NCBI GenBank assembly: GCA_030530785.1
Contig: JAUMUJ010000014.1
Span: 1 to 42,100, forward strand
Direction of reading: 5' to 3'
DNA length: 42,100 bases
Source: Moraxella sp.
GTDB taxonomy: Bacteria > Pseudomonadota > Gammaproteobacteria > Pseudomonadales > Moraxellaceae
Numbering within the stretch: position 1 is the first letter of the stretch; each line of letters begins with the position of its first letter. The position numbers and the translations under genes are program-made. Shown piece by piece: positions 1 through 7,509 of the stretch. The notes under the pieces are model-generated. The model was not told where the DNA came from, made no database searches, and was given only the letters and a program-made list of their open reading frames with translations.

Positions 1-33
1 TTGATTGCAAGGATTGTTAATAAGATGATTTAA
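1..33 (+). other. Possible C-terminal tail of an upstream gene
   Basis: One frame is open from the window edge to a TAA at 31-33 (ten codons, LIARIVNKMI). It could be the end of a gene that starts outside the window, perhaps another member of the cassette that follows. The stretch is too short to identify. From 34 to 215 I see only AT-rich sequence leading to the first paralogue gene. Confidence 0.2.
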
Positions 34-52
34 TTTTAATTTCGTAAGAGGT
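32..52 (+). repeat. 21-bp dispersed repeat, copy 1
   Basis: This 21-base stretch differs at one position from 17939-17959 (second copy). It overlaps the stop of the possible upstream gene and lies just before the paralogue cassette. The two copies are 18 kb apart, and each lies beside genes for small exported or membrane proteins. Confidence 0.5.
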
Positions 53-215
53 CTAATCAAAGCTAAGAAATGTTGCCTGAAGTTTTGAGTTTTACAAGGA
101 GATATTGGTTGAGCTTCAAACTTGTTATGAGAGATTGTAATTTTTGGTGTCTTTATGTAAATTTGGTTGATTTTTAAGGTGGTTTAGCATATATTTCCTT
201 ACCAAATTTAGTGCA

Positions 216-794
216 ATGGTTAAAATGATTAAAAATAAATTAGACTATTTAAAAGCATTTATCCCATGTTTAATGATGTTGGCATTTTTTATTTGGAATG
301 CCGTTAATTACATTTCATATATTGCAGGGTTAAACTTTCCAAAAGAAAGCGAGCTACAATACGACACGGGTATTTTAACTACTTACGAACAAACATTTAG
401 CTACAAAACAGGTCAAAATACCCCCGTCATGGTAAGACTTTCAGGCAACTATTTTTGCAATTATCATGTTGGTCATAATCCAGCATGGTCAAATTGTTTG
501 AAGGATAAGCAAGAGTTGTTATCTTACTCTGGTCAAAAGGCAAAAATTGGTTGGTATAAAAATGAAGATTTTTTATGGATAAAAAACCCCTACAAACAAC
601 TGGTTACATTAGAAGTGAATTCAAAAGTTGTGCTTAGCTACCAAGACACCAAAGCAAAAGTAGATAAGATGAAGGGCTTTGATATAATATTTTATACATT
701 ATTGAGTATATTTATGTTTTTGGTGTGTGCAATTTCTTGCCTGCCTTTTTTATCCATCATATATCCAATTAAGAAATTATTTAAGAGAGACTAA
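216..794 (+). CDS. Two-helix membrane protein, tandem paralogue 1
   Basis: I do not recognise this 192-residue protein as a named family. It has a hydrophobic segment at about residues 14-36, a soluble domain of about 115 residues and a second hydrophobic segment at about 154-178. It is the first of three tandem homologues (next at 822 and 1530). All share an N-terminal helix followed by an acidic E-L-x-Y/H-x-x-G motif, a pair of cysteines with exactly 12 residues between them (Cys81/Cys94 here) and a GWY motif (KIGWYKNEDFLW). The cysteine pair suggests a disulfide, which would put the soluble domain in the periplasm; this is inference. No clear ribosome site precedes the ATG at 216, and an in-frame ATG at 225 is an alternative. 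The base composition is markedly more AT-rich than the core genes, suggesting an accessory, transferred cassette. Tandem small membrane proteins of this kind can be immunity proteins, but no toxin gene is visible. Confidence 0.7.
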   Translation: MVKMIKNKLDYLKAFIPCLMMLAFFIWNAVNYISYIAGLNFPKESELQYDTGILTTYEQTFSYKTGQNTPVMVRLSGNYFCNYHVGHNPAWSNCLKDKQELLSYSGQKAKIGWYKNEDFLWIKNPYKQLVTLEVNSKVVLSYQDTKAKVDKMKGFDIIFYTLLSIFMFLVCAISCLPFLSIIYPIKKLFKRD

Positions 795-796
795 TT

Positions 797-841
797 GTGA
801 GTAAAGTTAATACTGCATCAGATGTGGCTTCTGGCAATTAA
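797..841 (+). other. Very short open frame between paralogues 1 and 2
   Basis: A GTG two bases after the stop of paralogue 1 opens a 14-codon frame (VSKVNTASDVASGN), with a purine-rich AGAGAG stretch just upstream. Its sequence is reminiscent of the start of the small protein at 2145 (MSSKYEVISDVSDAS). It may be a truncated 5' remnant of that gene type or a translated leader. It overlaps the first codons of paralogue 2 in another frame. Confidence 0.3.
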
Positions 842-1427
842 AGATTGGAGGAGTATTTGGGGGAAATGGAGTGATTATGCTAAAAAAATCAAACTTATTT
901 TAAAAAATAAAGAAAACTATCCACTTATGCTAATAATGTTTATCATGTTTTCAGCTTTTTGGGTGATTTATTATGCTAATATTGGTGGCAGAGACATTCC
1001 TCCTGAGCAAGAATTGCATCATATATCAGGTGTTTTAAAAACTGTTACCGTGGCACAAGATAAAAGAAGTCCCATTAAACACATTTATATATATGACAAA
1101 ACCAATAATAAACAGCTTACCATAGCTTGTGGCGATCATGTATTTCCCAGATATTTATTTACTGATTGTACGCATTTTGATCAATATCAAGGCAAGCAAG
1201 CAAAAATTGGTTGGTATCAGCAAAAAGATGTATTATGGTTTAGTAATGACATACCACAAATGGCAACGGTGGAAATTGAAGGTAATGTGGTAAGGAGTTA
1301 TTACATGACTGTCTCTAAATCAAAATCCGATAATATAGAATATTTTGCTTTGTTGCTCATTTCAAACATTGTCTGGCTTATTCTATGTTACAAAGGTGGT
1401 CTTGAACCTTATCAAGATAATGATTAA
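822..1427 (+). CDS. Two-helix membrane protein, tandem paralogue 2
   Basis: This is the second homologue of the cassette, 201 residues, of unknown function. The order is as in its neighbours: a basic N-terminal stretch, a hydrophobic segment at about residues 34-53, a soluble domain with Cys103 and Cys116 (again 12 residues between them), the motif KIGWYQQKDVLWF, and a second hydrophobic segment at about 174-190. The DNA around the GWY motif shares an 18-base identical run with paralogue 1, so these are duplicates rather than convergent proteins. The ATG at 822 lacks a good ribosome site, and its N-terminus is about 20 residues longer than in the other two, so the true start is uncertain. Membership of the tandem set makes the gene itself credible. 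Confidence 0.65.
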   Translation: MWLLAIKDWRSIWGKWSDYAKKIKLILKNKENYPLMLIMFIMFSAFWVIYYANIGGRDIPPEQELHHISGVLKTVTVAQDKRSPIKHIYIYDKTNNKQLTIACGDHVFPRYLFTDCTHFDQYQGKQAKIGWYQQKDVLWFSNDIPQMATVEIEGNVVRSYYMTVSKSKSDNIEYFALLLISNIVWLILCYKGGLEPYQDND

Positions 1428-1450
1428 TTTTTTGTAAATAAGGTGTTTTT

Positions 1451-1480
1451 ATGATTATGACAAAGATTGGTTCTGCATAA
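1451..1480 (+). other. Very short open frame between paralogues 2 and 3
   Basis: An ATG with a good ribosome site (AAGGTG, five bases upstream) opens only nine codons (MIMTKIGSA) before a stop. It occupies the same relative place after paralogue 2 as the short frame after paralogue 1 and the full gene at 2145 after paralogue 3. It looks like a truncated gene start. Confidence 0.3.
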
Positions 1481-1529
1481 GATATTGTGGTAAAAATTTT
1501 TTTGAATACTGTAATTAAAGAGTGATATC

Positions 1530-2135
1530 ATGTTCTTAAAAAAACTCCAAAATGTGGATAATCTTAAATTTCTTGTCTGTATTACTATTTTAGCCATATT
1601 GATTTCATTGTGGTTTATGACTGTGACTAGGCCTGGCTGGCACATTCCTACTCCCGATGAAATTCACTATGATGAAGGGGTGGTTAGTGTTGTTAGAGTA
1701 TATTATTCAAACAAGAAAAATAGATGGGTGGAACATATTGAGCTAAAAACCGATGATGGCAAGCTGATTCACTTTGGTTGCAGTTATACTGCTTATTATT
1801 ATACTCAGTATAGCAACTGTTTATTTAGTGAAGAGTACCAAGATTTTGTTAAGCAAGTTCATAATAAAAGAGGTGTGGTTGGTTGGTATGTTCAAAAACC
1901 TTTTTTAGGACATAACAATCCTTATCCACAACTCATCTCGTTAAGCATAGATGGTCAATACACTAAAGATTTGAATTATGATGGAATAATTGCAAGAATG
2001 CATGAGAGTAGAAACTTGTTTCCGATACTTGTTGTGGTTATTTTTGTCATTTGGTCTATGCTTTTTTTATTCATTGTTATTACAGAGCTTAGGTTTCACA
2101 AAAAAAATAGTTTGGTTCAAACAAAAAAATCGTGA
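1530..2135 (+). CDS. Two-helix membrane protein, tandem paralogue 3
   Basis: Third and most diverged member of the tandem family, 201 residues, function unknown. It has a hydrophobic segment at about residues 12-31, the acidic motif P-T-P-D-E-I-H-Y-D-E-G, Cys84 and Cys97 (12 residues between, as in both paralogues), a GWYVQKPFLG version of the GWY motif, and a C-terminal hydrophobic segment at about 163-185 with a basic tail. The AAGAG stretch ahead of the ATG is a plausible ribosome site. Its stop overlaps the GAGGG ribosome site of the next small gene, which suggests co-transcription and coupled translation. Conservation of the cysteine spacing through strong divergence argues that the three genes are functional and under selection. 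Confidence 0.7.
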   Translation: MFLKKLQNVDNLKFLVCITILAILISLWFMTVTRPGWHIPTPDEIHYDEGVVSVVRVYYSNKKNRWVEHIELKTDDGKLIHFGCSYTAYYYTQYSNCLFSEEYQDFVKQVHNKRGVVGWYVQKPFLGHNNPYPQLISLSIDGQYTKDLNYDGIIARMHESRNLFPILVVVIFVIWSMLFLFIVITELRFHKKNSLVQTKKS

Positions 2136-2144
2136 GGGTATTTT

Positions 2145-2474
2145 ATGTCCAGTAAATATGAAGTTATTTCTGATGTTAGTGATGCTAGTACAGTTGCAGC
2201 AAACTCAACTAATGGTATGACACTTTTTAATTCGTCTGATAAGGTGGATGTGGGTTTGGGCGTAGCTAGTCTTGGTATAGGATTTGTAGAAACAGCAAGT
2301 CTGATCACTGAATCGCCTGAGACAGGTCGTAGCACTTTTTCTGATAGGTTTGTAAAGGGAGTGGGTTTGCTAGGAATGTTCGTTGGCAGTGTAGCAACAG
2401 TGAAAGATGGTAAGGATATTTTAGGGCACTACCGACGAGAGGAAGACTGGAGCAAAATTGTCTTTAAAGAATAA
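2145..2474 (+). CDS. Small glycine-rich protein of unknown function
   Basis: The protein has 109 residues and I do not recognise it. It begins with a Ser/Thr/Asp-rich stretch of about 30 residues. Two glycine-rich hydrophobic segments follow (about residues 36-55 and 71-86), which could form a membrane-inserting hairpin. The end is charged (HYRREEDW). The start is well supported by GAGGG seven bases upstream, within the end of paralogue 3. It is the last gene of the AT-rich cassette. The short frames after paralogues 1 and 2 may be truncated relatives of its start. A toxin or pore-like role beside immunity-like membrane proteins is conceivable, but nothing in the sequence proves it. Confidence 0.55.
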   Translation: MSSKYEVISDVSDASTVAANSTNGMTLFNSSDKVDVGLGVASLGIGFVETASLITESPETGRSTFSDRFVKGVGLLGMFVGSVATVKDGKDILGHYRREEDWSKIVFKE

Positions 2475-2583
2475 TTGGCGATATGCATACAATGACGAAT
2501 TTTTAAGGTTTTTGCATAAAAACGCATAACCATCAATCACATCAAATAATGGATTGGTGTTTTTAATGAATATGGTGGCGGTT

Positions 2584-3171
2584 TTATACATGGGTTTGGT
2601 CTTGTTCTAGGGATTTGATGAGCTGTTCGGTTTTGCGTTTGGTGCGTCTTAGCCCATAAAGCCTTGCACAAAATGAAGTGATGATGTCGGTAAAATCCGC
2701 CATTAAATCATCTCTTGGGCTATCCACTTGATTAACCACTTCTATTTTGCGGTTTTGCATATCAAGTAGGGTTTCTAAATAATTAAAACCAAAGCGTGTC
2801 AAGCGGTCTTTATGCTCTACAATAATAAGATTTAAACTTGGGTCTTTGAGTAGGGCAACCAATTTGGGGCGATTGTCATTGACACCGCTACCCACTTCCT
2901 TGATGACTTTGGCAACTTGATAACCACGTGCATTGGCATAAGAGATAAGGCGGTCGGCTTGAGCGTCTAAATTGCTTTTATTTTCACTTGACGATACACG
3001 GCAGTAAATGGCAACAAGCGTTTTGGACATCACGCCATCGCCATCATCAACGATAATCACGCCCCCTGTTTCGGTGCGTTCTGATTTTACCTTGCCTGCT
3101 TTTACCCAATTCCAAACGGTGCGGTATTGTACTTTTTTGATTTTAGCGTATTCGGATATTTTATATCTCAT
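2584..3171 (-). CDS. tnpA: IS607-family serine transposase (TnpA), orphan
   Basis: This 195-residue protein has the two-part build of IS607 transposases. An N-terminal MerR-like helix-turn-helix (about residues 1-40, YRTVWNWVKAGKV) is followed by a small serine-recombinase domain with the catalytic serine in YCRVSSSENK (Ser60), then the conserved segments IIVEHKDRLTRFGF and a C-terminal basic region (YGLRRTKRK). Such enzymes move single-strand-tolerant elements through a covalent serine-DNA intermediate with little target choice. IS607 elements normally carry tnpB, a guide-RNA nuclease gene, directly after tnpA. Here only about 110 bases separate the stop from the neighbouring cassette, and no tnpB is present. 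This is therefore a minimal or decayed element. The length is normal and the frame intact, so the enzyme may still be active. Confidence 0.88.
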   Translation of the reverse strand: MRYKISEYAKIKKVQYRTVWNWVKAGKVKSERTETGGVIIVDDGDGVMSKTLVAIYCRVSSSENKSNLDAQADRLISYANARGYQVAKVIKEVGSGVNDNRPKLVALLKDPSLNLIIVEHKDRLTRFGFNYLETLLDMQNRKIEVVNQVDSPRDDLMADFTDIITSFCARLYGLRRTKRKTEQLIKSLEQDQTHV

Positions 3172-3176
3172 TAAAG

Positions 3177-3205
3177 TATAGTATAATGTTCCTAGATTTA
3201 CTATA
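3177..3205. promoter_or_regulatory. TATAGTA/TACTATA inverted repeat upstream of tnpA
   Basis: The arms are 3177-3183 and 3199-3205, with a further TACTAT at 3209-3214. They lie immediately upstream of the tnpA start. They may be transposase-binding sites near the element end or an operator over the tnpA promoter. The rest of 3172-3356 shows no gene. Confidence 0.35.
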
Positions 3206-3356
3206 TTTTACTATTATTTTAGGTTGATGTCAATGATACACAACATGGAGCAATTATTACAAAGTGGGGGGTTGATTATCTAAATGGAGCATATTGAATG
3301 GTTATTTGTGGTAAAATATCATCATCTGTCTTAAATTTACCAATTGCTAACCACCC

Positions 3357-3596
3357 ATGACCGTCATCAATCATACCTTAGATACTCGGGGGCTTATCTG
3401 TCCTGAACCCATCATGATGTTACATCAAGCCATGCGTCAGATGGCAGGGGCAGAAGTGGTGCAGGTGCTTGCCACTGACCCTGCCACCACCCGAGACATT
3501 CCCAATTTTTGTCGTCATTTGGGGCATGAGTTGATAGAACAGCTTAGCTTAGATGACGGCAGTTTTAGTTATCTGATTGCCAAAAAGCAGGCATGA
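3357..3596 (+). CDS. tusA: Sulfur carrier protein TusA
   Basis: A 79-residue protein of the TusA/SirA family. The hallmark CPEP motif sits in TRGLICPEPIMML, and its cysteine carries the persulfide. TusA passes sulfur from the cysteine desulfurase IscS to the TusBCD relay for 2-thiolation of tRNA wobble uridines, and to other sulfur pathways such as molybdenum cofactor synthesis. The length and the following helix-strand order are normal for the family. The stop codon is one base away from the ATG of xerD, so the two are probably co-transcribed and translationally coupled. They have no obvious functional link. Confidence 0.92.
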   Translation: MTVINHTLDTRGLICPEPIMMLHQAMRQMAGAEVVQVLATDPATTRDIPNFCRHLGHELIEQLSLDDGSFSYLIAKKQA

Positions 3597-3597
3597 C

Positions 3598-4530
3598 ATG
3601 AGTAAAACCCGTGCCACCAAACCCCGCTTGCCGTCCTTGACCACCACTGACAATGACCCGCCTTTTTTGACGGAATTTCGCATTGCCATGCTCGCTCGGG
3701 GGCTTGCCACTCGTACCCGTAATGCTTATATTCGGGATTTGCGGTTGTGTATGCAAAGCACAGATAAGCCACTGGACACATGGCAAGAACATGACGTGGT
3801 GGTGTGCCTAAATTACTTAACCGACCACGACAAATCCCCTCGTACCCAAGCCCGTATGCTTGCCAGTTTGCGCCAGTTTTTTTTGTGGCAAATCGGCGAT
3901 GGCTTGCGTGAGAACAATCCCACCGAACACATCAAAAACCCCAAAGTCGGCAAACCCCTACCCAAAACACTCTCTGAGGACGACATTACCCGTCTGTTAG
4001 ACAGTCCTGATAGCGAGACGATTTTGGGATTAAGGGATAAAGCCATGTTGGAGGTCATGTATGCGTGTGGGCTTCGGGTTAGCGAACTGGTCAATCTGTC
4101 CTTAGATGAGCTTAATCTGTCGGCAGGGTGGTTGCAGATTACAGGTAAGGGCAACAAAATGCGACTGATTCCACTTGGCGAATACGCCTTAAATGCCCTA
4201 AACGCCTATCTGGTCAGGCGTGGCGAGCTGAGACCTGTGGGCAAGACAGACTGTCAGGCGGTGTTTTTGACCGAGCAAGGTGGCTACATGACCCGTCATA
4301 ATTTTTGGCATTTGATTAAAAAATACACCGCTCTTGCCCAAATTCGCACCGATGTCTCTCCGCACACGCTTCGCCATGCCTTTGCCACGCACCTACTGAA
4401 CCATGGGGCGGATTTACGCAGTGTTCAGCTGTTGCTTGGGCACAGCGATTTGTCCACCACGCAGATTTATACCCATGTGGCGACCGCCAGATTACAAAGT
4501 CTGCATGAACAGCATCACCCCAGAGGTTAA
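3598..4530 (+). CDS. xerD: Tyrosine recombinase XerD
   Basis: Site-specific recombinase that, with XerC, resolves chromosome dimers at dif under FtsK control. The N-terminal SAM-like core-binding domain (about residues 20-105) is followed by the catalytic domain. The active-site residues are visible: Arg in ACGLRVSELV, Lys in GKGNK, HTLRH, the late His in LLGHSDLSTTQ and the nucleophile Tyr in QIYTHV. The C-terminal run ending LHEQHHPRG is XerD-like rather than XerC-like. A longer frame opens at a TTG at 3577 inside tusA, but the ATG at 3598, just after the tusA stop, is the likelier start and gives about 310 residues, close to normal. Confidence 0.9.
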   Translation: MSKTRATKPRLPSLTTTDNDPPFLTEFRIAMLARGLATRTRNAYIRDLRLCMQSTDKPLDTWQEHDVVVCLNYLTDHDKSPRTQARMLASLRQFFLWQIGDGLRENNPTEHIKNPKVGKPLPKTLSEDDITRLLDSPDSETILGLRDKAMLEVMYACGLRVSELVNLSLDELNLSAGWLQITGKGNKMRLIPLGEYALNALNAYLVRRGELRPVGKTDCQAVFLTEQGGYMTRHNFWHLIKKYTALAQIRTDVSPHTLRHAFATHLLNHGADLRSVQLLLGHSDLSTTQIYTHVATARLQSLHEQHHPRG

Positions 4531-4534
4531 TTAA

Positions 4535-4565
4535 AAAACCGCCCCTTTGTGGAGCGGTTTTTTTG
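4535..4565. terminator. Bidirectional terminator between xerD and cstA
   Basis: Near-perfect stem AAAACCGC-CCC / GG-GCGGTTTT (4535-4545 with 4551-4561), with an A-run on the left and a T-run on the right. It serves the convergent ends of xerD and cstA. Confidence 0.85.
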
Positions 4566-6170
4566 TCATACCTTAATGGCGGTGGAAGTGATTTTTTCTT
4601 CTACCACGAGTGCATCAGGGTCGCCTGCGATGCTTTCACGTTTGACAAACATAAAAAACGCACCTGTTGTCAGAGCCGTCAGAGCAAGTCCGATATATAC
4701 CGACAGGGTGTAATCTAACCCAAAGCCGATTTTGTTGTAGGCAAGAAACGTATAGCACGCCGTACTCATAAAGATGGCAGGTAAGGTGCATACCCAATGA
4801 AACTTACGATAGCGGTACAAATAGCCCCCCGCTGTCCACAGCATGACCACAGCGACTGTTTGGTTTGCCCAGCTAAAATATCGCCATAGAATTTGAAAAT
4901 CCACTTTTGAGACGATAAAGCCGATGACAAATAGCGGAATGGCAATCCACAGCCGTTTGATGAGTGTACGCTGTTCTAAGTTTAAAAATTCGGCGATGAT
5001 GAGCCGTGCCGCCCGAAATGCCGTGTCGCCTGATGTGATGGGCAAAATGACCACGCCCAGCACCGCAAGCACCCCACCAATCGCCCCAAGATAAGCGATG
5101 GAGCTGTCATAGACCACTTTTGATGGCGAACCTGCACTGATGGCTTCTTGTAGGCTGACCAAATCAGGATAGAACGACATACCCACCGCACACCAAATGA
5201 GTGCGATAATCCCTTCGGTAATCATCGCTCCATAAAAGATAAAACGACCTTCGGATTCATTTTCGGCACATCTTGCCATGAGTGGGGTTTGGGTGGCATG
5301 AAAGCCTGACAACGCCCCGCAAGTGATGGTTAAAAACAGCAAAGGCCAGATGGGTAGGTCGCCTTTGGGCTGAAAGTTCATAAAAAAGCTCTCTACTGTC
5401 AGACCACCCATACTATGAAAGAAATAATCGCCTTGTCCGCCAAGCTCATTTTTGATAAGACCATAGGTCATGCCAAAAGACATGAATAGGAGTAGCCCAC
5501 CAAAAAACGGATACACTTTGCCAATGATTTTATCCACAGGTAACAAAGTGGCGATGACATAGTAGATAAAGATGATGGTCGTCCAAAGCACAACGATGGT
5601 CTCTTTGGTCATGCCAAAGACGAGATTTGTACCCTCTTGTGAGTTTACGACCGCTTCGGCGTTGGCAACGTTAATGGCTCCTGTGGCGTTTGTGCCAAAG
5701 ACATCAAGTGTGATGGTGCTTAACAGCTGAGCAGGGCTTGCCACAAATACCACCCCGACCAATAACAACAAAACAACCGCCAATAAGTTGATAAAATGCT
5801 TAATGGGCTGTCCTAAATATTTGCCCGTTAAGTATGGCATGCTTGCTCCACGATTACGCACGGACAGCATGCCGCACATATAGTCATGCACCGCCCCTGC
5901 AAAGATGCACCCTAAGACAATCCACAGCATGGCAACAGGTCCATATAACGCCCCCAAGATGGGACCAAAGATGGGGCCTGTGCCTGCGATGTTAAGTAGC
6001 TGAATGAGCCAAATTCGTCCCTTTGACATGGGTACATAATCCACGCCGTCTGTCATGGTATAGGCGGGGGTATTTTTGTTGGGGTTGATGACAAAGATTT
6101 TTTCTATCACCTTACCATAAACGGCGTAACCCATGATGAGAACGCCGATACAAAATAAGAACCACAACAT
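4566..6170 (-). CDS. cstA: CstA-family carbon starvation protein / pyruvate transporter
   Basis: Polytopic inner-membrane protein of 534 residues with about a dozen or more hydrophobic segments. The N-terminal half carries strong family motifs: TPAYTMTDGVDYVPM, LLNIAGTGPIFGPILGALYGP and GAVHDYMCGMLSVRNRG. Later come LSGFHATQTPLMARCAENE and ITSGDTAFRAARL. Members of this family import pyruvate and peptides, and expression often rises when carbon is short. The protein is of the shorter type, below the roughly 700 residues of E. coli CstA and BtsT. It is transcribed alone, with a terminator shared with xerD. Substrate specificity cannot be read from the sequence. Confidence 0.88.
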   Translation of the reverse strand: MLWFLFCIGVLIMGYAVYGKVIEKIFVINPNKNTPAYTMTDGVDYVPMSKGRIWLIQLLNIAGTGPIFGPILGALYGPVAMLWIVLGCIFAGAVHDYMCGMLSVRNRGASMPYLTGKYLGQPIKHFINLLAVVLLLLVGVVFVASPAQLLSTITLDVFGTNATGAINVANAEAVVNSQEGTNLVFGMTKETIVVLWTTIIFIYYVIATLLPVDKIIGKVYPFFGGLLLFMSFGMTYGLIKNELGGQGDYFFHSMGGLTVESFFMNFQPKGDLPIWPLLFLTITCGALSGFHATQTPLMARCAENESEGRFIFYGAMITEGIIALIWCAVGMSFYPDLVSLQEAISAGSPSKVVYDSSIAYLGAIGGVLAVLGVVILPITSGDTAFRAARLIIAEFLNLEQRTLIKRLWIAIPLFVIGFIVSKVDFQILWRYFSWANQTVAVVMLWTAGGYLYRYRKFHWVCTLPAIFMSTACYTFLAYNKIGFGLDYTLSVYIGLALTALTTGAFFMFVKRESIAGDPDALVVEEKITSTAIKV

Positions 6171-6254
6171 AACTGCTCCTTTGTGCGTTGCTTAAAGTTT
6201 TTACAAAAAATTCGCTTAAAAATCATGTCATTGTGTCATTTTTATGGGTCATCG

Positions 6255-7100
6255 TCAAGATAATTTTTGGCGAAATACTTCCCACAGCACCATGCCTGTT
6301 GCCACGCTTACGTTCAGGCTTTGGGGGCGGTCGGGGTTGTCTGACATGGGGACGTAGACCAGCGTATCACACAACTCGCCTGTCAGCCGCCTCATGCCGT
6401 CTCCTTCTGAACCCATGACGATGGCGACTTTTTTGCCAAAATCACAGCGTTGTAAGGGCAAGGCGGTCTCATCAAGAGCCGTGCCAAAGACGAATACGCC
6501 TGCTGATTTTAATTTTTCTAAGCACCGTGCCAGATTGGTAACGGCAATCACAGGCACACTCTCTGCCCCACCGACCGAGACTTTGGCGACCGTTGGTGTC
6601 AGCCCCACGCTTTGATGGCGTGGCACGATGACCGCCGACACGCCAAGAGCGGATGCCGTTCTTAGACACGCCCCAAAATTGTGTGGGTCGGTAATCTGGT
6701 CTAGCACCAAAAATACCACATCGTCCTGCCCTGCCAAACCGTCCAGCTCATGCTCATCAAGCATGGCACGACTGCGAGCGGACAGTACCACGCCTTGATG
6801 TTGGGGTGAGCCACACAGTTCGGTGAGCGTGTCTTTTTGGGCGGTTTGTACCGACACGCCAAGCGATGTGGCAAGCGTGATAATCTCGTCATGATTGCCA
6901 TTGTGATGATTGTCATAGCTTTGTACAAATAGGACTTTGGCATCCATTGGGCGGGTGTTTAAAATCGCTTTAATGGCGTGAATGCCATAAAAATGGGGCA
7001 TGGCGGGCTTTTTGCTTTTTTGGGCGGGCTTGGTGGATTTTTTGTGTTTTTGAACGTCTTTTTTTGGGTCTTTTTTAAAGGGTTTTTGGGTCATTGTCAT
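6255..7100 (-). CDS. rlmB: 23S rRNA (guanosine-2'-O-)-methyltransferase RlmB
   Basis: SPOUT-class enzyme that 2'-O-methylates G2251 in the peptidyl-transferase P-loop of 23S rRNA. A small substrate-binding domain (GIHAIKAIL, about residues 38-115) precedes the trefoil-knot catalytic domain. The three SPOUT motifs are visible: LDQITDPHNFGACLRTA, VMGSEGDGMRRL and LNVSVATGMVLWE. The first 35 residues are an unusual lysine-rich tail, absent from E. coli RlmB and perhaps an RNA-binding extension. The ATG at 7100 overlaps the stop of the decayed PIN toxin frame by four bases (ATGA), so rlmB once followed that gene in an operon. An ATG two codons later is an alternative start. Confidence 0.93.
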   Translation of the reverse strand: MTMTQKPFKKDPKKDVQKHKKSTKPAQKSKKPAMPHFYGIHAIKAILNTRPMDAKVLFVQSYDNHHNGNHDEIITLATSLGVSVQTAQKDTLTELCGSPQHQGVVLSARSRAMLDEHELDGLAGQDDVVFLVLDQITDPHNFGACLRTASALGVSAVIVPRHQSVGLTPTVAKVSVGGAESVPVIAVTNLARCLEKLKSAGVFVFGTALDETALPLQRCDFGKKVAIVMGSEGDGMRRLTGELCDTLVYVPMSDNPDRPQSLNVSVATGMVLWEVFRQKLS

Positions 7101-7476
7101 TTTTCCAAAATTAAATCATTACAAAAGAGATGGTCGTGAGTGCGATAAATGCGAAAATCATTGTCAATGGTCGTACTGTGGCTTCACGTCTTACGCTGTG
7201 CCAAATGCAAAGGCAAGCGTCTGCAACGTTGTTATATTGTTAAATCCGCCAATACCGGCTTATCTTTATGGCTAAATTTGGCAATCTTGGTGCGTGCCAA
7301 ATGCAAAAAATTTAACAAAGTGTTTTGTGGGCGTGGGTAAGCAAGCAAAACATGGTTTTGGTAACACACGCCAAACTTTTTATTGTCTTTGATAAATTGT
7401 GCGGATTGTTGATGACATTTATCACTTTTATCAAGCAACGCCACAAAAATACCACCATTAATCAATATCTTGCCAT
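7097..7476 (-). pseudogene. Decayed PIN-domain (VapC-like) toxin gene
   Basis: Read in three frames, this 380-base stretch rebuilds a whole PIN domain of about 126 residues. The N-terminal core is ILINGGIFVALLDKSDKCHQ, where PIN proteins have I-L-x-D-x-G-x-L-V-A-L; the first catalytic Asp has become Asn. After a stop at 7232 another frame gives VADACLCIWHS, matching the third acidic motif. A third frame then gives TIDNDFRIYRTHD, matching the C-terminal T-x-D-x-D-F-x-x-Y-R. The final TGA overlaps the rlmB ATG. At least three frame changes plus the lost Asp make it a clear pseudogene of a type II toxin ribonuclease. Because the breaks are not in homopolymers, they look like genuine decay. Confidence 0.72.
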
Positions 7477-7509
7477 GCTTTCCAACGCCTTTTGTGTTAG
7501 CATTTTGGC

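Noticed and set aside
2475-2583. Reverse-strand codons AKTLKIR as a tnpB remnant
   Set aside because: The resemblance to TnpB starts is under ten codons and the following sequence does not continue the family.
3577-3597. TTG start for xerD inside tusA
   Set aside because: The ATG at 3598, one base past the tusA stop, gives normal XerD length and usual coupling.
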